Assembly (NCBI RefSeq): GCF_001640365.1 | Contig: NZ_LWMI01000017.1 | Coordinates: forward strand, 1 to 64,000 | Length of the DNA: 64,000 nucleotides | Direction: 5' to 3' | From: Candidatus Arsenophonus triatominarum | Lineage (GTDB): Bacteria > Pseudomonadota > Gammaproteobacteria > Enterobacterales > Enterobacteriaceae | Part shown: positions 56,443 to 64,000 of the stretch, piece by piece | Layout of the letters: each line of letters starts with the position of its first letter | Numbering within the stretch: the stretch's first letter is position 1 | The notes under the pieces: generated by a model | The model's database searches: none | What the model saw: the letters and a program-made list of their open reading frames with translations, nothing else | Told to the model about the DNA's origin: nothing | Made by a program: the position numbers and the translations under genes

Positions 56443-56861
56443 CCATTCATACTTACCAGGATACAGCAAGACGGTAAACAGCAGCTATTACGCAAACCAC
56501 TGTCCCCATTGTCACAGACTACAAGGCGACTTCATGATTTACAATCAACCAGGAGGCGCATTTTTTCCAGTACTAACCAAAATTAATTATTTTTTCCGGC
56601 AAAAATAAAATTATCTCCACTCATAGTAGTAGTGAAGAAGATTATTAGGGGAATATGTCATTTCTCCTTTCAAAAAAATAGGGTGTTTTACTGGGTAAAT
56701 TTTTATTTTATTTGCCTCGGATGTTAGTACTGGAAAAAATGCGCCTCCTGGTTGATTGTAAATCATGAAGTCGCCTTGTAGTCTGTGACAATGGGGACAG
56801 TGGTTTGCGTAATAGCTGCTGTTTACCGTCTTGCTGTATCCTGGTAAGTATGAATGGGTAA
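56443..56861. repeat. inverted repeat with ~134-bp arms
   Basis: 56443-56577 is the near-perfect reverse complement of 56727-56861, with a 149-bp spacer. The right arm belongs to the broken zinc-ribbon gene; the left arm is an inverted duplicate of its middle, next to IS256. Confidence 0.9.
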
Positions 56862-57065
56862 ATTCATGCATTTTTTTACTGCCTGAGGTGATATTTTTAC
56901 TGTATATGAAACTGGAGATAAACAGGAGTTAATTGACCAAAGCCAAATCGATGTTGTTATGTTGTCGTACATCTCTATTCCCTCTTCAGTTTCATACCAA
57001 ACATTTGGTACACGATCTTCACAATCATCTTCGACAGAAAATACATCAAGATATTTGTAGCTGCT
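56611..57065 (-). pseudogene. zinc-ribbon-type hypothetical protein, frameshifted
   Basis: Two frames join at a seven-A tract at 56872-56878: the upstream one reads SSYKYLDVFSVEDDCEDRVP, NVWYETEEG and CLSPVSYTVKISPQAVKK, the downstream one MHEFTHSYLPGYSKTV, NSSYYANHCPHCHRLQGDFM and QPGGAFFPV. The CPHCHRLQGDFxxxxxPGGAFFP block resembles a zinc-binding segment in CoiA-like and plasmid proteins. No start codon is clear. Function unknown. Confidence 0.5.
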
Positions 57066-57235
57066 CGCGTTTATCGGCTTTTTTTGCTCACATTAACTGC
57101 CACTGTGCTCGCATTTATCTTTTCATGCTCGTAATCACCATCACCCTGCTCACAATAACTGCAAATCAAATTTCACCTTACTGTGGGACTGTTGGGCTAA
57201 AATATGGTGAGGAAACATCCCCATCAAGCCACCAT

Positions 57236-57688
57236 CTATTTAAAATTGAAACTATCAGGGTGATTATCAAGACTACCTGTCAGTGCTGCGAGCAGGACTG
57301 TCTTCCCATCAATCGACAAATCATCAGGTATATTTAACCACTGTAGTTTTTCATTACCTGTTTTCTCATCTAGCGAGGAGAAAACACCCGCTATTTTTTT
57401 CGTTGCCGTGGCGTAAAGCACAGCGATTCGTTGTGAACCACAATCATGCGGTTTGCATGAAGTCAGCACCAGATACTGTTTGCCTGCGATGTTGACTTTT
57501 TGGCCCTGAGAGTCGATTCCCCACTGGGTTACCCATTTGGGTAAATGCTGGTTAGCCGCCATTTTCTGAAAATCCGCCTTTGTATCCTGATCCACAGCCA
57601 GTTTACTGATGGTTAGTTCATCTTGCGCATACGCGGATGTGGCTAAGCCTGAGAATGAGAAGAATAGTGCAATGAGTGTTTTTTTCAT
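57236..57688 (-). CDS. ivy: Ivy, inhibitor of C-type lysozyme
   Basis: 150 residues with a signal peptide (MKKTLIALFFSFSGLATSAY, cleavage after AYA) and the Ivy signature CKPHDCGSQRIAV at 78-90, where the CKPHDC loop plugs the lysozyme active site. The DELTISKLA start of the mature protein and SIDGKTVLLAALTGSLDNHP near the C-terminus align with E. coli Ivy (157 residues). It acts as a periplasmic dimer and protects peptidoglycan. No frame damage is seen. In an insect symbiont it would counter host c-type lysozymes; this role is an inference. Confidence 0.95.
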   Translation of the reverse strand: MKKTLIALFFSFSGLATSAYAQDELTISKLAVDQDTKADFQKMAANQHLPKWVTQWGIDSQGQKVNIAGKQYLVLTSCKPHDCGSQRIAVLYATATKKIAGVFSSLDEKTGNEKLQWLNIPDDLSIDGKTVLLAALTGSLDNHPDSFNFK

Positions 57689-57786
57689 AAAAATATCCTT
57701 TGTTTATCAATAGATTGTAAAACACACTTACCCTTTCTATCCTTTACAGGAAAGAGATAGAAATACCTGATAAATAGATGGTTATT

Positions 57787-58763
57787 TGTAGTAGCTCATA
57801 CTTAATCTGACAGTTATCGGTTATTTATACAGTATCTGTCAGGTTAAATTTGATTTAAATCTTTCTCTCTCCAAAGTTGTTTTCCATCGTGTAAAGTTGC
57901 CATAGGAGTTCGACCGCAACACATTTTTCCTTGATGAGTGCGTTGGTTATTATATTCCGCTAACCATTTATCTAAATCAGATTGTAATTCATTTAAAGCC
58001 CTATAGATTTTCTTACGAAAAGCCACCTGATAGAACTCTTGTAATACAGTTTTATGAAAGCGTTCACAAATCCCATTAGTTTGGGGTGAACGAGCTTTAG
58101 TTTTTGTATGATCAATATCATTGATAGCGAAATAAAGTTGATAATCGTGATGTTTAACTTTACCACAATACTCACTGCCTCTGTCCGTCAGTATACGTAA
58201 CACCGGTAACTCATGCTGGGAATAAAAAGGGAGAACCTTGTCATTTAATAAATCTGCCGCCGTTATCGCGCTTTTTGTTGTGTAAAGCTTACAATGAACG
58301 ATTTTACTGTAAGTATCAATGTAAGTTTGTTGATAAACACGACCAACGCCTTTTAAATGACAGACATAGAAAGTATCTTGTGAACCCAGATAACCTGGAT
58401 GCGCTGTTTCAATCTCACCACAGGCTTCATCATCTTGCGCTTTCTTTTCTAGAGCACTGATTTGTGATTCTGACAGGATAATTCCTTCTGTTGCGATTTT
58501 ATCTTCAAGCGTTTTTAGGCGTTTTGTAAAATTTTCGAGATTATGGCGCAGCCAAATAGAGCGAACGCCACTCCCCGAAACAAAAATGCCTTTTTTTCTT
58601 AGTTCATTACTACTGCGGTGTTGACCGTGTGCAAGGTATTCAATCGCATACTCAACTACAGCGCTTTCAATCTGTTCATCTACTCTATTTTTTTACGTTA
58701 GGCACCCGTCGATTTTGATTAATTAAAGCGTCTATCCCACCATCGTTAACAAGTTCCTGGTAG
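57787..58763 (-). mobile_element. IS481-family element, 5'-truncated
   Basis: It runs from the right terminal repeat at 57787 back to the codons for YQELVNDGG, with one deletion/frameshift near 58690 and one near 58135. IS3 replaces its first ~45 codons. Confidence 0.92.
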
Positions 58764-59522
58764 TGTAGTGGCATACTAAATTTGGCCACCTAAGTTGAGG
58801 TGATATGCTTACCTCATAATTTTTATAGGTGCAGAAATGAGTAAAATAATTACTGCTGAATTTAAATGTGAAACCGCCAAATTAGTCCTTGACCAAAATT
58901 ACACCTACCAGGAAGCCGCGAAAGGCATGAACGTCAGTCTTTCAGTGATTAGCCGGTGGGTAAGAGCCCTTCGTTTAGAACGTCAAGGGAAAACATCGCC
59001 TGGTCTGCCATTAACACCTGAACAAATTGAGTTCAGAGAAATGAAGAAAAAAATCCACCGGCTGGAAATGGAGAATGACATCTTAAAAAAGGCTACTGCG
59101 CTCTTAATGTCCGACTCACTGAAAAATTTTCGGTAGTTGAAAAGCTAAGAGTGCTTTATCCGGTGAAAACTTTGTGTCGTATTTTTAATCTTCACCGAAG
59201 CAGTTATCGCTATTGGTGTCGGCCTAAGGAGCCAGATATTGAGCGGACGATAAAACGTAGCCTAGTCAGCGAAGCGTGGAACGTTAGTGGCGGCTATGCT
59301 GGCGCAAGGACTATCGCCACGATGGTTACCAATACACACAACGTGAAACTTGGGCGGTGGTTAGCGGGTAAGTTGATGAAAGAATTAATCATCGTCAGTT
59401 GCCAAGAGCGAAAACATAAATACAACCGCGGTGGAAATGAACGTATTGATATTCCAAATCTGCTCAATAGGCAGTTCGCTGTTACAAAGCCTGACCAGGT
59501 TTGGTGCGGCGATGTAACCTAT
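58764..59522 (+). mobile_element. IS3-family 5' part
   Basis: Left end, intact orfA (58837-59136) and the first ~125 codons of orfB up to VWCGDVTY (first catalytic Asp), where an IS630 fragment begins. Confidence 0.92.
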
Positions 59523-59996
59523 AATAGCCGTGAGTTCGTGGAGTGTCATGTGAAAAACCACTTTCATCAATAAAAACAACAGATTTATCTTTTTTTTTCA
59601 TACTGTTGTCTTTTTTGCTGATGTGCCAGCCTGTCGCTTTCGTTGGTTTTTGGATGGAATAGAGTTTTTTTTATAGGTTAATCCCAGCTTTTTAAGGGAT
59701 TGCCAAATAGTCTTTTTACAAACACCGAATCGCTCTGCCCGTTCCTTTTGGTAAGCATCTGGATACTGTTCCACATCTTTTGCTAAAGCATTTTTATCGA
59801 GCTTCCTCTTACGTGGCGTTGAATTTTTTGGCTCTGGTCGTTTAAGCCAACGTACTAAAGACGCTTTTCCAATACGGAATTGTTTCGCAGTTTCTCGAAT
59901 TGTTAAACCTTCGGCTTTCCTTACAGATATTACTTTACGTCGAAAATCAATTGTATAACTCATAACACACCTTGTAATCAAAATTAAGTCGCCTAG
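59523..59996 (-). mobile_element. IS630-family 5' part
   Basis: From the FIDESGF/THGYS codons back to the terminal repeat, which lacks its last four bases at 59996. The tract has 8 A. Confidence 0.9.
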
Positions 59997-60159
59997 TTCT
60001 CTCTTACATATGATTGGGTCTGGAATATCAACCGCTGCTGGCTTTTCTGGTATTGCATTTAGCCTATATCAGGCTCATAAACAATATAAAATAAATTCTC
60101 ACAGGGATAAATGGAATGAATTCGATACTATACTTTCTAAAGCCTATACTCATTTAAAT
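59997..60159 (+). pseudogene. unrecognised gene fragment with a membrane segment
   Basis: An open frame of ~53 codons (MIGSGISTAAGFSGIAFSLY, then QAHKQYKINSHRDKWNEFDT) without true start or stop, between IS630 and IS481. One hydrophobic segment is followed by a basic helix; it could be part of a large toxin or effector but nothing proves this. Confidence 0.35.
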
Positions 60160-60490
60160 GTAGTAGCTCAGACTTGACCTGACAGTTATCGGTTATTTAT
60201 ACAGTACCTGTCAGGTTAAATTTGATTTAAATCTTTCTCTCTCCAAAGTTGTTTTCCATCGTGTAAAGTTGCCATAGGAGCTCGACCGCAACACATTTTT
60301 CCTTGATGAGTGCGTTGGTTATTATATTCCGCTAACCATTTATCTAAATCAGCTTGTAATTCATCTAAAGCCCTATAGATTTTCTTACGAAAAGCCACCT
60401 GATAGAACTCTTGTAATACAGTTTTATGAAAGCGTTCACAAATCCCATTAGTTTGAGGTGAACGAGCTTTAGTTTTTGTATGATCAATTT
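60160..60490 (-). mobile_element. IS481-family 3' fragment
   Basis: Right terminus (with a short deletion after the first 17 bp) and the last ~90 codons; cut next to an IS630 at 60495. Confidence 0.9.
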
Positions 60491-60494
60491 GATA

Positions 60495-61376
60495 TAGCTA
60501 GGCGACTTAATTTTGATTACAAGGTGTGTTATGAGTTATACAATTGATTTTCGACGTAAAGTAATATCTGTAAGGAAAGCCGAAGGTTTAACAATTCGAG
60601 AAACTGCGAAACAATTCCGTATTGGAAAAGCGTCTTTAGTACGTTGGCTTAAACGACCAGAGCCAAAAAATTCAACGCCACGTAAGAGGAAGCTCGATAA
60701 AAATGCTTTAGCAAAAGATGTGGAACAGTATCCAGATGCTTACCAAAAGGAACGGGCAGAGCGATTCGGTGTTTGTAAAAAGACTATTTGGCAATCCCTT
60801 AAAAAGCTGGGATTAACCTATAAAAAAAACTCTATTCCATCCAAAAACCAACGAAAGCGACAGGCTGGCACATCAGCAAAAAAGACAACAGTATGAAAAA
60901 AAAGATAAATCTGTTGTTTTTATTGATGAAAGTGGTTTTTCACATGACACTCCACGAACTCACGGCTATTCCCCAAAAGGTCACCGTTGTTTTGGCCTGA
61001 AAAACTGGGGTGCTAAGGGAAGAACAAATGTTATTGGCGCTTTATTGGGAACAACCCTTTTTGCTATCGGATTATTTGATTGCAATATTAACCGTGATGT
61101 TTTTTTATGTTTGGATCACAAAAATATTGCTCCCAGAACTTCCTGAAAATTCTGTTATTTTTATGGACAACGCTAGCTTTCACAAAGGTAAGAATATTGA
61201 ACAGGCAATTATAAACGCAGGACACCAGATAGAATATTTGCCTGTGTATTCACCAGATTTAAATCCTATAGAACATAAATGGTCTCAAGCTAAACGTAAA
61301 AAGATGGAAACAGGATGCACTATCGATGACCTGTTTTTAATACATATGCTGTAATCAAAATTAAGTCGCCTAGCTA
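60495..61376 (+). mobile_element. IS630-family element, 8-A copy with extra T
   Basis: Complete ends, TA on both sides. Besides the 8-A tract it has one extra T in the T-run near 61099 that shifts the last third. Confidence 0.94.
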
Positions 61377-61915
61377 TAACATTTGTTCTTCCCTTAGCAC
61401 CCCAGTTTTTCAGGCCAAAACAACGGTGACCTTTTGGGGAATAGCCGTGAGTTCGTGGAGTGTCATGTGAAAAACCACTTTCATCAATAAAAACAACAGA
61501 TTTATCTTTTTTTTCATACTGTTGTCTTTTTTGCTGATGTGCCAGCCTGTCGCTTTCGTTGGTTTTTGGATGGAATAGAGTTTTTTTTATAGGTTAATCC
61601 CAGCTTTTTAAGGGATTGCCAAATAGTCTTTTTACAAACACCGAATCGCTCTGCCCGTTCCTTTTGGTAAGCATCTGGATACTGTTCCACATCTTTTGCT
61701 AAAGCATTTTTATCGAGCTTCCTCTTACGTGGCGTTGAATTTTTTGGCTCTGGTCGTTTAAGCCAACGTACTAAAGACGCTTTTCCAATACGGAATTGTT
61801 TCGCAGTTTCTCGAATTGTTAAACCTTCGGCTTTCCTTACAGATATTACTTTACGTCGAAAATCAATTGTATAACTCATAACACACCTTGTAATCAAAAT
61901 TAAGTCGCCTAGCTA
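61377..61915 (-). mobile_element. IS630-family 5' part
   Basis: From TAACATTTGTTC (mid-element) back to the terminal repeat at 61915, 8-A tract; the missing half is not adjacent. Confidence 0.9.
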
Positions 61916-62218
61916 TATTTGATTGCAATATTAATCGTGATGTTTTTTATGTTTGGATCACAAAAATATTGCTCCCAGAACTTCCTGAAAATTCTGTTAT
62001 TTTTATGGACAACGCTAGCTTTCACAAAGGTAAGAATATTGAACAGGCAATTATAAACGCAGGACACCAGATAGAATATTTGCCTGTGTATTCACCAGAT
62101 TTAAATCCTATAGAACATAAATGGTCTCAAGCTAAACGTAAAAAGATGGAAACAGGATGCACTATCGATGACCTGTTTTTAATACATATGCTGTAATCAA
62201 AATTAAGTCGCCTAGCTA
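61916..62218 (+). mobile_element. IS630-family 3' part
   Basis: From TATTTGATTGCAATAT to the right end at 62218, followed by TA inside an IS481 fragment. Confidence 0.9.
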
Positions 62219-62333
62219 TAGGATTATTTGTTTGATACATAGAATTACCTTTTATTTAATTATCTAATGATGTTAATTAAAACCGGTAACGCTCTTTTTT
62301 AAATCAGAATTGTCAGATTAAGTTAAGACTAAT
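62219..62333 (-). mobile_element. IS481 5'-end fragment
   Basis: First few codons and left terminal region of IS481 on the minus strand (compare 11041-11154). Confidence 0.85.
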
Positions 62334-62361
62334 TCAATTAAATGAATTAAGGAACCACAAA

Positions 62362-62643
62362 ATGTTAAAATCAGTTTATGACCTGGGATTAAATCAATCA
62401 CAGGGATTTCAAAAAGTTAATGAACAAAGTAGTTCAATAGAAAAACAGAACGCTGAAATGAAAACCGAGATTAGCGCATTGAAAGAGGATGTTAATACCT
62501 TAACAACTGATCTGACCGAGTTGAAAGAAAAAATGGACACGTTAATTAATCAGTTTAATAAATCAGCGACATTTTCAAATGAACAACAAAATGACTCAAA
62601 TGTAGTAAAAGCATTTCCCCTATATCGGCGGCATTCTTTCTAA
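62362..62643 (+). CDS. coiled-coil hypothetical protein
   Basis: 93 residues. After MLKSVYDLGLNQSQGFQKVN comes a heptad-patterned helix (about 25-68: EISALKEDVNTLTTDLTELK, EKMDTLINQF) and a polar tail ending RRHSF. RBS AAGGAACC precedes the ATG. It stands alone between IS481 debris and the convergent RecD2-like gene. I do not recognise it; structural or phage-derived roles are possible. Confidence 0.55.
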   Translation: MLKSVYDLGLNQSQGFQKVNEQSSSIEKQNAEMKTEISALKEDVNTLTTDLTELKEKMDTLINQFNKSATFSNEQQNDSNVVKAFPLYRRHSF

Positions 62644-62691
62644 ATGCGGGTAAAATACGATTTAGCTAAAGAATCATAGTTAAAAAGAGCT

Positions 62692-64000
62692 CTAGGATGC
62701 ATCGAACGCGATTTTTAATCGTGCTAATAACCATGTTTTTCGTTTAATCGAGTTCTGTTTTTTGATAGCGAGACTAAGCGCTTTCTTTTGTCCAATGATA
62801 ACCACCATTTTTTTACCTCTAGTGACCCCTGTATAAATCAAATTTCGTTCAAGCATAAGATAATTCTGCATGGCTATCGGGATCACAACACAAGGATATT
62901 CAGAACCCTGGCTCTTATGAATGGTTGTTGCATAAGCTAAGGATATCTCATCAAGCTCATTAAAATCATACCGGATTGTTCTGCCATCAAAATCGATGAT
63001 CACTTCAGATTCAACCGTATCAATTAAAGTAATAATTCCTATATCACCATTAAAAACATCTTTATCATAATTATTCACTAATTGAATGACTTTATCACCC
63101 AAAGAAAGCGTCCGGCCATAACGTGTTACTTTCGAGTAAGTGTCATGATTATTAAGCTTAGATTGTAACATGTCATTAATACTATGCGCGCCAATTCCAC
63201 CCCTATTCATTGCAGTTAACACTTGGATATCTCTGACAGGATCAAATCCAAACCGCATCGGTAATCGATGTAAGATAATATTTAGAAGTTTATTTTTGAT
63301 ATCTTCAATATCTTCCGAATGAATAAAGAAAAAATCACTTTCCTCGCCTTTTTTTACAATTTCAGGAAATCGTCCCATATTAATAGCATGAGCACTGGTG
63401 ATAATTTTAGAACAAGCCGCTTGCCGGAATACTTCGGTTAATCGACTAACAGGGATTTGTTGACTGTGTATAATATCAGATAAGACATTCCCTGGTCCTA
63501 CCGATGGTAGCTGATCGATATCCCCTACCAACAGCAACGCTGAATGGTCAGGTAATGCGCGTAACAATTTATTCATCAATACAATGTCAATCATTGAGGA
63601 TTCGTCAACAACCAGTAATTCGGTATCAATAGGGTTATTAGCATTGTGTTTAAAATCAAATTGTGAGGGATCAAAATCCATAAGACGATGAACCGTAGTG
63701 GCATTTTCTCTGGTTGATTCACTCAATCGTTTAGCAGCCCGTCCAGTTGGCGCACAAAGCGTCGGTTTTATTCCTTTAGTTTTTATAATATGTAGGATAC
63801 TGTTAATCACCGTAGTCTTACCAACGCCAGGCCCGCCTGTTATGACACTCACCTTGCTGTTTAAGGTTTTTTCGATAGCGGTCTTTTGCGAATCGGATAA
63901 CGTTATCTTATTTTGTTTCTCAACCCAGGGAGTGGCTTTTTCCAGTGCGATATTCTCCCAGGGAAGTTTTCCAGAAATCAAACGCTTTAAATGACCCGCA
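62692..64000 (-). CDS. RecD2-like (RecD/TraA-type) SF1 helicase, 5' end outside window
   Basis: The open frame continues past the window edge upstream of the apparent ATG at 63981 ([13 protein letters not shown]), so the 429 visible residues are the C-terminal part. From the internal ATG: Walker [10 protein letters not shown] (49-57), motif Ia [11 protein letters not shown], Walker B VVDESSM, motif [26 protein letters not shown], a UvrD_C_2-type end with [20 protein letters not shown] and [14 protein letters not shown]. This is the RecD2/YrrC arrangement, a 5'-3' helicase. No disruption is seen. Plasmid and phage versions aid replication or recombination. Confidence 0.9.
   Translation of the reverse strand, partial: AGHLKRLISGKLPWENIALEKATPWVEKQNKITLSDSQKTAIEKTLNSKVSVITGGPGVGKTTVINSILHIIKTKGIKPTLCAPTGRAAKRLSESTRENATTVHRLMDFDPSQFDFKHNANNPIDTELLVVDESSMIDIVLMNKLLRALPDHSALLLVGDIDQLPSVGPGNVLSDIIHSQQIPVSRLTEVFRQAACSKIITSAHAINMGRFPEIVKKGEESDFFFIHSEDIEDIKNKLLNIILHRLPMRFGFDPVRDIQVLTAMNRGGIGAHSINDMLQSKLNNHDTYSKVTRYGRTLSLGDKVIQLVNNYDKDVFNGDIGIITLIDTVESEVIIDFDGRTIRYDFNELDEISLAYATTIHKSQGSEYPCVVIPIAMQNYLMLERNLIYTGVTRGKKMVVIIGQKKALSLAIKKQNSIKRKTWLLARLKIAFDAS

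Overview
The window is a plasmid, or a plasmid-derived accessory region, of an AT-rich enterobacterial (gammaproteobacterial) insect-symbiont-like genome in decay. The reasons are type III effector genes with Salmonella-family architectures, remnants of F-type conjugation genes, several unrelated plasmid maintenance modules, and roughly half of the sequence occupied by insertion sequences (IS), many nested or broken. Arsenophonus, Hamiltonella, Regiella or Fukatsuia-type symbionts would fit; the exact host cannot be decided from the sequence.

Layout. 1-8.1 kb: IS256/IS481/IS5/IS3/IS630 fragments, a UvrD-like helicase remnant and a broken Rpn nuclease-FinO/ProQ pair. 8.3-9.7 kb: an intact parM-parR segregation cassette between two inverted MITEs. 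9.9-15.5 kb: resolvase, effector and recE fragments among IS debris. 15.7-17.3 kb: remnant of an F-type transfer operon (DsbA-like protein, broken traU). 17.5-21 kb: IS110, IS91, an HU-like gene with a small lipoprotein gene, and an iteron origin (ColE1-like ssi/PAS segment, DnaA box, seven 22-bp iterons). 21-27.8 kb: a nested IS stack (IS91-type containing IS21, which contains IS256 and IS630, which contains another IS630) that separates the iterons from the TrfA-like initiator at 28.2-29.1 kb. 32.4-35.2 kb: parF end, parG-like gene and a full-length SopA/NleL-type E3 ligase effector. 37.6-38.8 kb: an intact NanH sialidase beside a phage tail-fibre-assembly remnant. 40.4-43.6 kb: Rpn fragment, an intact effector with a Salmonella-type translocation domain and EPIYEEI motif, recT and recE. 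47-51.8 kb: IagB-like lytic transglycosylase (inverted second copy broken), DUF4282 protein, Rop, intact IS481, FinO fragment and a broken leucine-rich-repeat effector. 53.5-55.1 kb: second Rpn-FinO pair. 57.2-57.7 kb: intact Ivy lysozyme inhibitor. 57.8-62.3 kb: IS mosaic. 62.4-64 kb: coiled-coil protein and a RecD2-like helicase that leaves the window.

How the parts fit. The cargo is largely host-interaction machinery: a ubiquitin-ligase effector, a putative phosphotyrosine effector present in up to three copies, an LRR effector, a lytic transglycosylase of the type used to assemble type III systems, a sialidase and a lysozyme inhibitor. TrfA-like Rep plus iterons, ParMR, ParFG and Rop come from at least two plasmid types, so the molecule looks like a cointegrate built by IS recombination. 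Two small non-autonomous elements (MITE-1, about 191 bp with 5-bp target duplications; MITE-2, about 189 bp with 3-bp duplications and IS5-like ends) and an IS630 whose copies differ at a poly-A tract (7, 8 or 9 A) are the main genome-dynamics signals.
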